36,238 bases of DNA from Pseudomonas putida (GCF_002906855.1 NZ_MINI01000044.1:1-36238); one strand, 5' to 3'; counted from the first letter of the stretch, positions 5,578 to 14,450 are shown. Notes: a model not told the origin generated them from the letters alone. A program made the numbers and translations.

Positions 5578-7213
5578 ACAGCCCCCGGAACTCGGAATCG
5601 GCATAGTAGGCGAGCTTACCGGCGAGGATCGGGCGTTGCCCGGCCAGGAACAGCAATTCGATGTTCTGCGGCATGTTGCGGACCTCATCCGGAGTGAGCA
5701 GCGGGCGGCCGACATGCTGTTCGCCGTAGGAAATCCCTGTCTTTTCGGAATCGAGCGCACGGCCCATGCTTTCAAAGACGACCGTGGATTGCCCGAGCAT
5801 GTCGGAGACGAGGCGGGCGCTCTCATGATCGTTGACGCCGAAGACCTGTAGAACGCCGGCATTTGACAGGAAGGTGCCGGCGCGCTGCCCGTAGGTGGCG
5901 CGGAGCTGGTGAACGTCTTGCAGGATCGGCCAGAGCTGGACGCCGTAGCCGGCCATGAGGCCCATAGCGCGTTCGACCGGGGCCAGGTGGCCGAGAGAAG
6001 CGAACTCATCAAGCAGATAGAGGACCGGCACGGCCGGCCTGCCGGGCGTGCGGGCCATTTCGAGCAGGCTTTGTGTGACGAGCAGGCGCAGCCAGCGCGA
6101 ATAGGTCGAGAGCCGATCGGGCGGCAGGACGAGGAACACCGAGACGTTGCGGCTTTTGAGATCGGCAAAGCGGAAATCCGATCGGGCGAGGACCGCCGCC
6201 ATGCGCGGGCTATCGAGGAAATGGGTATGGCGCTGCGCCGCCGATAGCACGCCGGCCGCCTCGCGGTCGGACTTGCCGAGGTGACGATTTGCGGCGCGGG
6301 CGACCAGGCCGGAGGCGGCGGTTGACGCCTGCATGTCCTTCAGGAGCGCCGTGAAGGCTTCAGGAGCCAGGGTCAGGTTCTCGCGCAAGGTGGCGAGCGT
6401 TCGCCTGTCACGCGGCTCCGTGACGGCAATGTGGAGGATCATGCCGCCGATCAGTGCCTTGGCTTCCTCGTTCCAATGCGCCTCGCCGGCCATGCCCGGC
6501 TCATCGAACACGAGTGCGTCGGCCAGGGTGCTTGCATCTTCCGCGACATCGAGGCTGGCGGGGTCGAGCATGTCGAGCGGATTGAAGGCGGCCGAGGGCT
6601 GGCCGGAAACGCCGAAGGGGTCGAGGACGTGGACCGGGCCGAAGGTCTGGCGGGCGCGGCCGGCGATCTTGGCATTTTCGCCCTTGGGGTCGATGCAGAT
6701 CACGGAGCGGTCAGCGGTGAGCAGGTTAGGGATGATGGTTCCAACCCCCTTGCCGGTGCGCGTCGGTGCCATCGTCAGCAGATGGGCAGGGCCGTCATAG
6801 CGCATCAGTTTTCCCGTTTTTGCGTCGCGGCCGATCAGCAGGCCGGAGCCGTTGCGGGTGAGGGGTGCAACTTCCTTGTTGGTGGCGAAGCGGGCCGTAC
6901 CATGGGTCGCATCGTCCAAATCCCCGAAATGCTGGATCATAGGATTCGTCAGTATTCGGAACGCGAGCACGGCGAGGACCACCAGAACGCCAACAAGGGC
7001 GACCACGCGCAGCGGCCACAATTGAGACGGGATCACAGCAGCAAGGAGCGACAGAACCAAGCCGACGATGAAAATTATGATCACCATGCCGAGCAAATAT
7101 TGGAACAGCCGAACGGGCGACATGATGATGCTCATCATTGCCCATATCGGATCACGTCTCGCCTGCCGCAGCATGTTCTTGAACGCGGCCCATGCAAGTG
7201 TCGCCTGGTTCAT
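5564..7213 (-). CDS. virD4: VirD4/TraG-type coupling protein, module 1
   Basis: A 549-residue conjugation coupling ATPase. Two membrane helices lie near residues 40-62 and 67-88. Walker A is APTRTGKGVG at about 149-158 and Walker B is VLYLLDEFASLG near 390. Members dock the relaxase-DNA complex to the type IV secretion channel at the inner membrane. The start ATG overlaps the stop of the upstream traD remnant (ATGA), as in module 2. It is roughly three-quarters identical to the module 2 copy. No relaxase gene is in the window, so whether it still works is unknown. Confidence 0.9.
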   Translation of the reverse strand: MNQATLAWAAFKNMLRQARRDPIWAMMSIIMSPVRLFQYLLGMVIIIFIVGLVLSLLAAVIPSQLWPLRVVALVGVLVVLAVLAFRILTNPMIQHFGDLDDATHGTARFATNKEVAPLTRNGSGLLIGRDAKTGKLMRYDGPAHLLTMAPTRTGKGVGTIIPNLLTADRSVICIDPKGENAKIAGRARQTFGPVHVLDPFGVSGQPSAAFNPLDMLDPASLDVAEDASTLADALVFDEPGMAGEAHWNEEAKALIGGMILHIAVTEPRDRRTLATLRENLTLAPEAFTALLKDMQASTAASGLVARAANRHLGKSDREAAGVLSAAQRHTHFLDSPRMAAVLARSDFRFADLKSRNVSVFLVLPPDRLSTYSRWLRLLVTQSLLEMARTPGRPAVPVLYLLDEFASLGHLAPVERAMGLMAGYGVQLWPILQDVHQLRATYGQRAGTFLSNAGVLQVFGVNDHESARLVSDMLGQSTVVFESMGRALDSEKTGISYGEQHVGRPLLTPDEVRNMPQNIELLFLAGQRPILAGKLAYYADSEFRGLYDAP

Positions 7214-7336
7214 GAAGCGGCCTCCCCATTATTGCTTGCCGGTTGCGCGGCTTCAGGCTTGCCAAGCAGATCGGCAAAGAGTTCCTTGTCGCCGTCGCGT
7301 GTCAGGAAGCCGGGCAGTTCCTTGCGCAACCAAGCT
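7210..7336 (-). pseudogene. traD: traD C-terminal fragment cut by the mercury transposon
   Basis: The frame reads WLRKELPGFLTRDGDKELF and runs to EAAS-stop, matching the C-terminal end of the intact traD-like gene at 25756-26061 (WLRKELPDFLTRDGDKALF). Everything upstream of about codon 60 is missing. The break is exactly at the left end of the Tn3-family element (7337). The missing N-terminal part does not occur on the other side of the transposon. Confidence 0.8.
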
Positions 7337-7374
7337 GGGGTCAGAACAAGAGCTGCTCGAAATCGTACGCTAAG
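7337..7374. repeat. Left 38-bp terminal inverted repeat of the mer transposon
   Basis: Begins GGGGTCAGAACAAGAG and ends CGTACGCTAAG. It is identical to the complement of 14113-14150. Confidence 0.95.
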
Positions 7375-7393
7375 ACCGAACGGAGCGGGAGCG

Positions 7394-10369
7394 TCATGCA
7401 GCGCGGAGGATTCTTCCAGGAAGTCGCAATGGCCTGAAGCCTTCGGGCATCTGCTGCTCGGTGTCCCAGGAATAGATGCCGGTGAGATTTATGTGCTCCC
7501 AGCTGAGTGGCGAGACATGCTTGAGCAATATGTCGGGGATAGTTCGACCACTTTGACGCAGATGGGCTACGGCACGGCTGAGATAAACGGTATTCCAGTG
7601 GACGATGGCGCTGACGACAAGGTTGAGGCCCGAGGCACGGAATGCCTGACTTTCGAACGATCGGTCGCGGATTTCGCCGCGCTCATGGAAGAAAACGGCC
7701 CGCTTGAGCTTGTGGGCGGATTCTCCTTTGTTAAGACCGGCTTGACATCGCCGGCGAAGTGCCGGGTTGGAATACCATTCGATCATAAACAGGGATCGCT
7801 CGATGCGCCCGAGCTCACGCAGGGCTTTCGCCAACTGGCTCGGTTTCGAGGATGCCGCCAGCTTTTTGAGGATCATTGAGGGCGCAACAGAGCGTGTCGT
7901 GATTGATGCCGCCAGATGGAGAAGGTCATCCCAGTGTTCCAGAATGAGGGCGGTATTGATCGGCGCGCCGATATGGTTGGCCAGTGCTGGATATGAGTCG
8001 GCCTTTTCGAAAGTATGGAACTTCCGGTCCTTGAGATTGCGCAGCCGAGGCGCAAAACGCTTTCCGATCAGAGTGAAGAGGGCAAATACATGATCGCTCG
8101 CACCTCCGGTATCGGTAAAGTGCTCCTCGATCTCCAGGATGGTGTCGTGGTCGAACAGGCCGTCGAGAACATAGGCTGCCTCGCTCTCGGTCGGGCTGAT
8201 CGGCAGAATGCTGAAATAGCCGTACTGATCGGAAAGGTGGCTGTAAAATTTCGAGCCTGGCTCGCTGCCATAATGCAGGTTGATATCACCGCGTTTGGCG
8301 GCACGATCACTGGCCCGGAAGAACTGACCATCAGATGATGCGGTCGTCCCTGTTCCCCAGAGCTGGGCGTGGGGATGACGCGCATGGGCGTCGGTCACAC
8401 ATGCCTGCGCTGCGCGATAGGTTTCCGTGCGGGCATGGAACATGCGCATCCATCCGATCTGATGGGCGCTGATCCCCTTGGAGGCTCCGGCCATACGTTT
8501 CGGGCCAAGATTGGTGGCGTCCGCGAGCGTGCCGGCGAGCATGGCCGGAATGTTTTGCGGTGAATCGCCCGTTCGAACATGGGTGAACTGGTCGGCAAAG
8601 CCGGTCCACTCATGCACGTCTCTTAAGAGATCCGGCACTTCGACAAGCGGATACATTTCGCTGAGTTCGATATTTAGTTCATCGGCTGCAGCGGGCACTT
8701 CGCTCGCCAGCGGTGTTACAATCAGGGTTCCGGCATCGAGACGGACGCCTTCAAGTTTGCCGTTGCGGGCGCGATGGGCGAGACGTTTCAGATTGAAGTC
8801 CAGCAATTGTTGCATTTCGGTGAGCCAAGCCACCCCGTCGCGCTGCACACCGAGCCCAAGCTGGTCAGTTTCCTTCAGCTTGGTAAAAGTAGGGCGGGGC
8901 ATGAAATTTTCATTTATCGGCCGGAACGCCCTGCTGCCTTCGACCCAGATGTCGGCCGAACGAAGCCGCTCGCGCAACGCTGCCAGTGTTGCAATCTCAT
9001 AGAGACGGCGATCGGCCTTTGCCTGCCCGAAGATCAGTTTACGCTCCGCCGCGCCGAGATGAGCGATCGGGACACGTTCGGGAAGCACGCGCCTTCCTTC
9101 CGCGTAAAGGGATCTGAGTGTTTCGATCGCTGCCAGCAAAGGATCATACCGACGACTTGAATGGAATGTGAAGGTCAGGAGGAACCGGCCTGCATAATTG
9201 CGAACATTGGCATATTGCTCAGCTGCAATAAGCAAGGGTGAGGCGTCATTGTCTTCCACCATCGCCGCAAGCGTCGGCTTTGCCTGCACCAAGCGATGCC
9301 AGCCGACGTGGCGGTCGAGCGTTTCAATTGCATCTTCATCATTGTCATTGGCGCACTGAAGAGCCGATATCGTGTCGAGAAACAGCCGTAGTGCCTTAGC
9401 CGTCTCCATCCGGGTGTTCACATGGCGCTGCTTCTTGCGGTTATTCGCCTGCGAAAACAGCCTGCCGATCAGCTTGATGAACATGGTGACTGCGGCGTCG
9501 GTGAGCTTTTGCCCAAGCTTGATGATCTGCGCGATGATCGTCGCGCGCCGCCGACTGGCGTTGAAGTCGGCGGCAAGCCATGCCGGTGTCACATCGCCCT
9601 CCCGGACCATCTGCTCCCAGCGACCGGAGTGGATGCGGGCTTGTAGTCGGGGATCGATATCGAGCGCGCGGATGAAAGCGATCCTGTCGGTCAGCGTGAC
9701 CAGGTTGGTTGCTCCCGGAGCATCTGGCGCAGATCGCAGCCAATGGAATCGCGTCTGTCGTATCTCGGGATCAACCGTCAAAAGATCATCGAGGGATTGG
9801 AGCTTTTCGGCTGAAAGGCCCGATATCAGGGCAGCCTCGGCGCGACGGCGGGCTATTACGCGGCCGGCAAAGCCGATCCGCTCTATTGTGTCAGGTGCGG
9901 GAAGTAACACCTTCCGCTCCCGCAGCGTGGTGACAATAGCTTGGGCAATAGAATGGCCCTTGTCCGTTGCGGTCGCCGTTTCGACGGCGGATAGTAAGGC
10001 GGCGCGCCGGTCCTGTGCTGTTGCTGTTCGTTTTCCAAAATAGGAAAGCAAATGCGCGATATGCTCGCGGCGAGTTTCCTCCCGCCTGGCATAGGAACGG
10101 AAACTCTCCGGATCAGCATCCAATTGTTCGGCTATATAATTGAGCATCGCCCTCGGCGGAATTTCGTGCACCATGAGAGCCCGGCCCGGATGCCGCATCA
10201 TGCAAAGCTGGACAGCAAAGCCGAGCTGGTTATGTTTTCGCCTGCGGACTTCGATCTCCAGCCGGTCCGATGGAGATAGAGTGTAGTGACGGATCAGACT
10301 ATCCTCATCGGTCGGTACGCCGAACAGCTCCTGTTGATCCTGAATTTTGAGAAACTTCCGCCGCGCCAT
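7394..10369 (-). CDS. tnpA: Tn3-family transposase
   Basis: A 991-residue, full-length transposase (family range about 950-1010). The N-terminal part (1-170, FLKIQDQQELFG then DRLEIEVRRRKHNQLGFAVQ) is the DNA-binding domain typical of Tn3 TnpA. The C-terminal half holds the catalytic domain with YGFFS-like SDQYGYFSILPISP, HFTDTGGASDHVFAL and the ending WEHINLTGIYSWDTEQQ. It binds the 38-bp ends and makes cointegrates that the neighbouring TnpR resolves. It is divergent from tnpR across the res region at 10370-10524. Confidence 0.93.
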   Translation of the reverse strand: MARRKFLKIQDQQELFGVPTDEDSLIRHYTLSPSDRLEIEVRRRKHNQLGFAVQLCMMRHPGRALMVHEIPPRAMLNYIAEQLDADPESFRSYARREETRREHIAHLLSYFGKRTATAQDRRAALLSAVETATATDKGHSIAQAIVTTLRERKVLLPAPDTIERIGFAGRVIARRRAEAALISGLSAEKLQSLDDLLTVDPEIRQTRFHWLRSAPDAPGATNLVTLTDRIAFIRALDIDPRLQARIHSGRWEQMVREGDVTPAWLAADFNASRRRATIIAQIIKLGQKLTDAAVTMFIKLIGRLFSQANNRKKQRHVNTRMETAKALRLFLDTISALQCANDNDEDAIETLDRHVGWHRLVQAKPTLAAMVEDNDASPLLIAAEQYANVRNYAGRFLLTFTFHSSRRYDPLLAAIETLRSLYAEGRRVLPERVPIAHLGAAERKLIFGQAKADRRLYEIATLAALRERLRSADIWVEGSRAFRPINENFMPRPTFTKLKETDQLGLGVQRDGVAWLTEMQQLLDFNLKRLAHRARNGKLEGVRLDAGTLIVTPLASEVPAAADELNIELSEMYPLVEVPDLLRDVHEWTGFADQFTHVRTGDSPQNIPAMLAGTLADATNLGPKRMAGASKGISAHQIGWMRMFHARTETYRAAQACVTDAHARHPHAQLWGTGTTASSDGQFFRASDRAAKRGDINLHYGSEPGSKFYSHLSDQYGYFSILPISPTESEAAYVLDGLFDHDTILEIEEHFTDTGGASDHVFALFTLIGKRFAPRLRNLKDRKFHTFEKADSYPALANHIGAPINTALILEHWDDLLHLAASITTRSVAPSMILKKLAASSKPSQLAKALRELGRIERSLFMIEWYSNPALRRRCQAGLNKGESAHKLKRAVFFHERGEIRDRSFESQAFRASGLNLVVSAIVHWNTVYLSRAVAHLRQSGRTIPDILLKHVSPLSWEHINLTGIYSWDTEQQMPEGFRPLRLPGRILRAA

Positions 10370-10394
10370 TTTTTACTCCATACAAACTTGCGTC

Positions 10395-10524
10395 GATGGT
10401 TCCGGGCATGTCCGGAAACGGTCGTTTGCGTACAGGCCTAAATCACCCTGTCCACAAATTATCTTGACTTATTTGTGGACAGGCATCACCTTTCGGACAA
10501 CCTATTCGGACGAAATTGAACCTT
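10395..10524. promoter_or_regulatory. res site of the mer transposon
   Basis: CTGTCCACAAAT at 10448-10459 pairs with ATTTGTGGACAG at 10471-10482. Further half-sites (TTTCGGACAA, TTCGGACGAAA) follow up to the tnpR start. A dyad cluster between divergent tnpA and tnpR is the usual place for resolution and for repression of both genes by TnpR. Confidence 0.7.
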
Positions 10525-11112
10525 ATGCCACGCACCTTTGCCTATGTCCGTGTCTCCACGACCGGACAGACCACCGAAAACCAGATTCAGGAAATCGAAG
10601 CGGCCGGCTTCCACGTCGAGCCACGCCGTATAGTCACCGAGACCATCTCGGGCAGCGTCGCCATTGCGCAGCGCCGGGGTTTCTCGCGACTGATGGATAA
10701 ACTCGAAGCCGGGGACGTGCTCATCGTCACCAAGCTCGATCGGCTCGGCCGAGATGCGATCGATGTCAGTACGACGGTCAGGAAACTGGAGGAGCTGGGC
10801 GTGCGGGTCCATTGTCTGGCCCTCGGCGGCGTCGATCTGGCGAGTTCCGCCGGGAAGATGACGATGAGCGTCATCAATGCCGTCGCTCAGTTCGAGCGTG
10901 ATCTGCTGATCGAACGCACGCAGTCGGGCCTCAAACGAGCCAAGTCGGAAGGCAAGACCCTCGGCCGTCCCGCTCGGCTCAATGAGAAGCAGAAATTGGA
11001 TGTTCTCTCGGATTTGGCGGGCGGGATGAGCGTTTCCGCACTCGCCAGAAAATTTGACACCAGCCGCCAGACCATCATGCGTGTCAGGATCGAGGGCGAC
11101 CGCTCCGTTTAA
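10525..11112 (+). CDS. tnpR: Serine resolvase of the mer transposon
   Basis: A 195-residue protein started at ATG 10525 (MPRTFAYVRVSTTGQ); an ATG three codons earlier is less likely. The catalytic serine is in YVRVSTTGQ (residues 6-14). The middle motif is LIVTKLDRLGRDA, then NAVAQFERDLLIERTQSGL, and a C-terminal HTH ends SALARKFDTSRQTIMRV. It resolves transposition cointegrates at the adjacent res dyad. It shares little with the other resolvases in this window outside the family motifs. Confidence 0.92.
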   Translation: MPRTFAYVRVSTTGQTTENQIQEIEAAGFHVEPRRIVTETISGSVAIAQRRGFSRLMDKLEAGDVLIVTKLDRLGRDAIDVSTTVRKLEELGVRVHCLALGGVDLASSAGKMTMSVINAVAQFERDLLIERTQSGLKRAKSEGKTLGRPARLNEKQKLDVLSDLAGGMSVSALARKFDTSRQTIMRVRIEGDRSV

Positions 11113-11148
11113 GCCGTGACTTGAGTAGGCACCCGTTTCCCTTTCGCC

Positions 11149-12591
11149 TCACCCCGCGCAGCAGGACAGTTTTTTCACATCCCTGTCGAAGGTCTGAGCC
11201 GCAAGCTTCAAACCTTCGACAGTCGTCAGATATGGAAAGATCGTCTCCGAGAGATCATCGATCGTCAGGCCGCAGCGGATGGCCAAGGCTGCCGTCTGAA
11301 TGCTGTCAGCACCCTCTGGTGCAAGGATGTGAGCGCCAAGGAGTTTCCGGGTTGACCCGTCGGCGACCAGCTTGATCAGGCCGCGCGTGTCGCGCGCCGC
11401 CAGCGCCCGCGGCACATTGTCGAGGGAAAGGACGGAGGTGCGAACCGAATGTCCGGCAGCCCGCGCCTGCGCTTCGGTCATGCCGACGCTCGCCACCTGC
11501 GGATCGGTAAAGACCACGGCGGGCATTGCGGTGTTGTCGTAACTCAGGCTGTCGCCGTTCAATGCGTTCTTGGCGGCGAGCTTTGCGCCATAGGCGGCCA
11601 TGTAGACGAACTGATCTTTTCCGGTTACATCGCCGGCGGCATAGACGCCCGCCTTCGAGGTGCGCATGCGATCATCAACGATGATGGCCCCGGCCGGTGT
11701 CAGGTCTATACCGGTTTCAGCAAGCCCAAGGGCTTCAGTGTTCGAGCGGCGTCCCGTCGCCACAAGAATCCGCTCGGCAGTCAAGATTTCCGGACGTCCG
11801 TCCCGCGCGATGGCGAGGGCAACACCACCATCATCGGTCTTGCGGGCGGACTCGTAGGTAATGCCGCTGACGATTTTAATCCCCTCATCGGCCAGATAGG
11901 TGGCAAGCGCAGCGCCGATTTCGGGTTCAGCCTCCGGCAGAAGCCGGCTGCGGAACACGAGTGTCACTTCGACACCGGCCCGTGCGAAAGTCTGGGCAAG
12001 CTCCACGCCGATGTAGCCGCCGCCAAGCACTATCATCGAGCGTGGCAGCTCGGTCAGGGCGAGCGCTGTCGTGCTGTCGAGCGGCGATACGTCAGCGATC
12101 CCCGGAATCCCCGGCAACGCCGGACGCGCACCGGTGGTGATGATAATTCGCTCGGAGCCGATGTGCTGGCCCGCGACCTGGACACCGCCGTCAACGAGGC
12201 GGGCCGGACCTTCGTGGTAGACCACATTGTTGTACTCCGGCAGCAGATCAGCGTATTTCGCCTGTCGCAGACCGGCAACCAAAGCGTCTTTCTGGGCGAT
12301 CTGAGCGGCCCAATCAACCACGCGCGCGCCGCTTTCGATCCCATCAAACCGGGCAGCCGCATCGTTGGCGTGACGTACAGCCTCCGTGGCCCGGATCAGG
12401 GCTTTCGAGGGCACGCAGCCGATGTTGACGCATGTACCGCCGATCGTGCCATGCCCGACAAGAGCCACTTGGGCGCCTAGTTCGGCGGCCGTGATCGCGG
12501 CGGAGAAACCGGCCGAGCCAGCTCCGACGACCACAAGATCATAACGGCCGTTGCCTTTGTTGGAAGTTGGAACGTCGCAAGCTTCACACAT
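11149..12591 (-). CDS. merA: Mercuric reductase
   Basis: A 480-residue flavoprotein disulfide reductase that reduces Hg(II) to volatile Hg(0) with NADPH in the cytoplasm. The FAD motif VVGAGSAGFSAA is at 21-32. The redox-active pair C54/C59 is in GGTCVNIGCVPSK (51-63), and the second nucleotide motif is MIVLGGGYIGVE. The vicinal cysteines C477/C478 at the C-terminus (SCCAG), which hand Hg(II) to the active site, make this MerA and not a dihydrolipoamide dehydrogenase. It lacks the N-terminal HMA domain many MerA have. The start follows the merF stop without a gap. Confidence 0.95.
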   Translation of the reverse strand: MCEACDVPTSNKGNGRYDLVVVGAGSAGFSAAITAAELGAQVALVGHGTIGGTCVNIGCVPSKALIRATEAVRHANDAAARFDGIESGARVVDWAAQIAQKDALVAGLRQAKYADLLPEYNNVVYHEGPARLVDGGVQVAGQHIGSERIIITTGARPALPGIPGIADVSPLDSTTALALTELPRSMIVLGGGYIGVELAQTFARAGVEVTLVFRSRLLPEAEPEIGAALATYLADEGIKIVSGITYESARKTDDGGVALAIARDGRPEILTAERILVATGRRSNTEALGLAETGIDLTPAGAIIVDDRMRTSKAGVYAAGDVTGKDQFVYMAAYGAKLAAKNALNGDSLSYDNTAMPAVVFTDPQVASVGMTEAQARAAGHSVRTSVLSLDNVPRALAARDTRGLIKLVADGSTRKLLGAHILAPEGADSIQTAALAIRCGLTIDDLSETIFPYLTTVEGLKLAAQTFDRDVKKLSCCAG

Positions 12592-12849
12592 TCAATTCAC
12601 CTTTGTTGTCTTGTTATTCATCGAGCAGCAATTGGCATCCGCTGATGAGGCGGAACGCCGACGCCGGTAAAGATAAAGTGCGGACGCCCCAATCGCGGCG
12701 AGAGCGATCGGGATCAGCACATAGCCGGCCGCTGCGAACCATGCGGAAAAGCCAAAAGAGCCAGCGGCGACCAAAAGAAATGGCGCGGCGCAACAGATGA
12801 CGGCGAGAAACCCGACTTCGCCAAGGCCGATGAACTTTCCATCTGTCAT
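12592..12849 (-). CDS. merF: MerF-type mercury transporter
   Basis: An 85-residue membrane protein with two hydrophobic helices (about 12-32 and 38-60). The first carries the vicinal cysteine pair of VICCAAPFLL and a second CC follows near the C-terminus (ANCCSMNN). This matches MerF (about 80 residues, two helices, two cysteine pairs), which moves Hg(II) across the inner membrane to MerA. The N-terminal region is a little atypical. It lies between merP and merA and its stop abuts the merA start. Confidence 0.85.
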   Translation of the reverse strand: MTDGKFIGLGEVGFLAVICCAAPFLLVAAGSFGFSAWFAAAGYVLIPIALAAIGASALYLYRRRRSASSADANCCSMNNKTTKVN

Positions 12850-12860
12850 GCTGAACCTCC

Positions 12861-13148
12861 TTACTGCGAAACGCCGGACGGATAGCCAGCATTGGTGGTT
12901 GCGGTGATCAGCGCGGCGACATTCGTCTGGCTGTCGTCAAAGCGCACCTTCGCGATCGCCGCGCCGGTCGCCTCCGATACATCAACATCGAGCACGCCTG
13001 GAACGTTGCTGAGCGCCCGCTTCACAATCGGGCCGCAGAGTTCGCAGGTGGCATTGGCAACATTCAAGGTTACGGTCTGCTCGGCGGCAAAAGCGTGACC
13101 ACCCGTCAGCAGGGACGCAGTAAGGGCAATGAGGGGCAGGATTTTCAT
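12861..13148 (-). CDS. merP: Periplasmic mercury-binding protein
   Basis: A 95-residue precursor started at ATG 13148 behind a good ribosome-binding site (AAGGAGA). Residues 1-22 (MKILPLIALTASLLTGGHAFA) form a signal peptide. The mature HMA-type domain carries the Hg-binding pair in NATCELCGPIVKRAL, in place of the common GMTCxxCP. MerP collects Hg(II) in the periplasm and passes it to MerT or MerF. It is 16 bases after merT. A longer reading from 13181 overlaps merT and is unlikely. Confidence 0.92.
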   Translation of the reverse strand: MKILPLIALTASLLTGGHAFAAEQTVTLNVANATCELCGPIVKRALSNVPGVLDVDVSEATGAAIAKVRFDDSQTNVAALITATTNAGYPSGVSQ

Positions 13149-13164
13149 GAGATTCTCCTTGGGA

Positions 13165-13578
13165 TTAAGCATCGAGGACAAGGCGGGCGGCGTAGGGAAA
13201 GCCCACGGCGATAATGATCAAGACAGTTGCGACCCAAAGGCCGATCTTGGCGTTCCGATGGGATGATGGACGCGCGCAGTAGGAACCCTCGGCGCATTCA
13301 GCCGCCTTCGGCCTGCGATAGACGAGATAGAAACCGTAGCCGAGGCAGGCGAGCGCGATCGTGATAAACACAGGCTGGTAGGGTTCGAACGCGGTCAAAT
13401 TGCCGATCCACGCGCCGCTGATGCCAGCGAAGAACAAGGCAAAGGGCAGCACGCAACAGGTTGCTGCGCCCAGTGCCGCAACGATGCCGCCGACCGACAG
13501 CAATGCTGCCCGATCAAAACCCTTTTCGGCTGGCTCTGTGACTGTATTTGCCAGCGTCCGTGTTTCATCCTGCATCAT
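13165..13578 (-). CDS. merT: Mercury transport membrane protein
   Basis: A 137-residue inner-membrane protein with three hydrophobic stretches (about 24-46, 55-78 and 115-132). The first contains the vicinal pair of ATCCVLPFALFF and the cytoplasmic loop holds a second cysteine pair in AECAEGSYCAR, both hallmarks of MerT. It carries Hg(II) inward from MerP. It is the first gene of the minus-strand mer operon, directly behind the operator at 13611-13641. ATG 13575 is an equally good start. Confidence 0.93.
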   Translation of the reverse strand: MMQDETRTLANTVTEPAEKGFDRAALLSVGGIVAALGAATCCVLPFALFFAGISGAWIGNLTAFEPYQPVFITIALACLGYGFYLVYRRPKAAECAEGSYCARPSSHRNAKIGLWVATVLIIIAVGFPYAARLVLDA

Positions 13579-13610
13579 CGTTCACATGCTCCCGCAATTG
13601 ATCTATCGTG

Positions 13611-13641
13611 ACCCTAGTGCCTGTAGCGACTACAGGGTCAA
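13611..13641 (-). promoter_or_regulatory. mer operator-promoter
   Basis: On the minus strand TTGACC (13636-13641) and TAGGGT (13611-13616) are separated by 19 bases, the over-long spacer typical of MerR-activated promoters. The spacer holds the dyad CCTGTAG-TCG-CTACAGG (13620-13636). MerR bound here would twist the DNA when Hg(II) is present and start transcription of merTPFA. Confidence 0.85.
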
Positions 13642-13676
13642 GCGAGAAATTTTCACGGATTTGTGCGAGCTATGTG

Positions 13677-14117
13677 ATGACACAGAATGATGAATTTTCG
13701 ATCGGCGTGCTGTCCGAGCGCAGCGGCGTCAACATAGAGACGATCCGCTATTACGAGAAAATCGGCGTCATGCCGAAGCCCGCCCGCAGCGCAGCGGGTT
13801 ATCGTATCTACACAACTGAACACGCAAGGCGGCTGCATTTCGTGCGGCGCGGCCGTGAACTCGGCTTCAGCCTGGACGAGTTGCGCGGCCTGCTTCGCCT
13901 GGTCGATGGGCATACCTACACCTGCCGGGAGGTCCATGCGCTCACCATCGAACATTTGAAAGATATCCGTCAGAAAATCGCCGATCTGCGGCGTCTGGAG
14001 CGGGCCATGTCGAATATGGCGGCGCAATGCACCGGCGATCAGGTTCCAGAATGTCCGGTCATAGATGCCCTTTTTGAAATGCGGTCAATCAAGCGTTCCC
14101 GCTCCGTTCAAGCTTAG
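13677..14117 (+). CDS. merR: Mercury-responsive regulator
   Basis: A 146-residue MerR protein. The winged HTH is at the N-terminus (SIGVLSERSGVNIETIRYYEKIG, about 8-30). The three Hg-binding cysteines are present: TYTCREVH, AAQCTGDQ and PECPVID. It is divergent from merT and would repress or activate the operator at 13611-13641. The last codons (RSRSVQA-stop) lie inside or beside the transposon's right terminal repeat, so the stop TAG belongs to the transposon end. Confidence 0.93.
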   Translation: MTQNDEFSIGVLSERSGVNIETIRYYEKIGVMPKPARSAAGYRIYTTEHARRLHFVRRGRELGFSLDELRGLLRLVDGHTYTCREVHALTIEHLKDIRQKIADLRRLERAMSNMAAQCTGDQVPECPVIDALFEMRSIKRSRSVQA

Positions 14118-14150
14118 CGTACGATTTCGAGCAGCTCTTGTTCTGACCCC
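14113..14150. repeat. Right 38-bp terminal inverted repeat of the mer transposon
   Basis: Complement of 7337-7374 without mismatch. It starts inside the last codons of merR and ends in CCCC at 14150, followed by resolvase-coding DNA. Confidence 0.95.
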
Positions 14151-14152
14151 TA

Positions 14153-14437
14153 TTCGCCGCGCTTGCGGAGTTCGAGCGGGCGCTGATCATTGAAAGGACC
14201 AAAGCCGGTCTCGCCGCCGCCCGTGCGCGGGGACGGAATGGAGGAGCGCCGTTCAAGATGACGCCAGCGAAACTGCGCCTTGCTCAGGCAGCAATGGGAA
14301 AGCCGGAAACCAAGGTGGCCGATCTCTGCACGGAGCTCGGCATCTCACGGCAGACCCTCTATCGTTTTGTCGATCCAAAAGGAGATCTGCGTGCTGATGG
14401 CACGAAACTGCTGGACCGTCGTAAGCGCGGAGGCTGA
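14153..14437 (+). pseudogene. Resolvase C-terminal fragment
   Basis: The frame opens FAALAEFERALIIERTKAGL and continues through RARGRNGGAPFKMTPAKL to an HTH (VADLCTELGISRQTLYRFV) and a TGA at 14435. This is the C-terminal half of a Tn3-type serine resolvase. It lacks the catalytic serine domain and begins abruptly at the end of the mer transposon. It differs from the split resolvase at 14955 and from the genes at 10525 and 19585, so it comes from another element. Confidence 0.85.
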
Positions 14438-14450
14438 CTGAGTTTGCAAG

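Larger units (their letters stand above)
7337..14150. mobile_element. Tn3-family mercury-resistance transposon
   Basis: A 6814-bp element bounded by two 38-bp ends that are identical in inverted orientation. It contains tnpA, a res region, tnpR and merA-merF-merP-merT / merR. Homology between the two ends continues inward (ACGGAGCGGGA next to both). The 5-base flanks differ (AAGCT on the left, TATTC on the right), so no target duplication is visible. The left flank is traD and the right flank is an unrelated resolvase gene, so the present location results from a rearrangement after insertion. Confidence 0.92.

Noticed and set aside
5578..6168. N-terminal extension of the MNT-HEPN gene
   Set aside because: The extension is out-of-frame virD4 sequence, rich in serine and arginine; ATG 5577 fits the domain start.
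6431..7879. 482-residue plus-strand open frame across virD4 and the transposon end
   Set aside because: It crosses the border of the transposon and lies opposite virD4 and tnpA; cannot be an ancestral gene.
11449..12480. Long plus-strand open frame opposite merA
   Set aside because: merA is complete with active-site motifs. GC-rich codon bias leaves the opposite strand open by chance; no family pattern or start signal.
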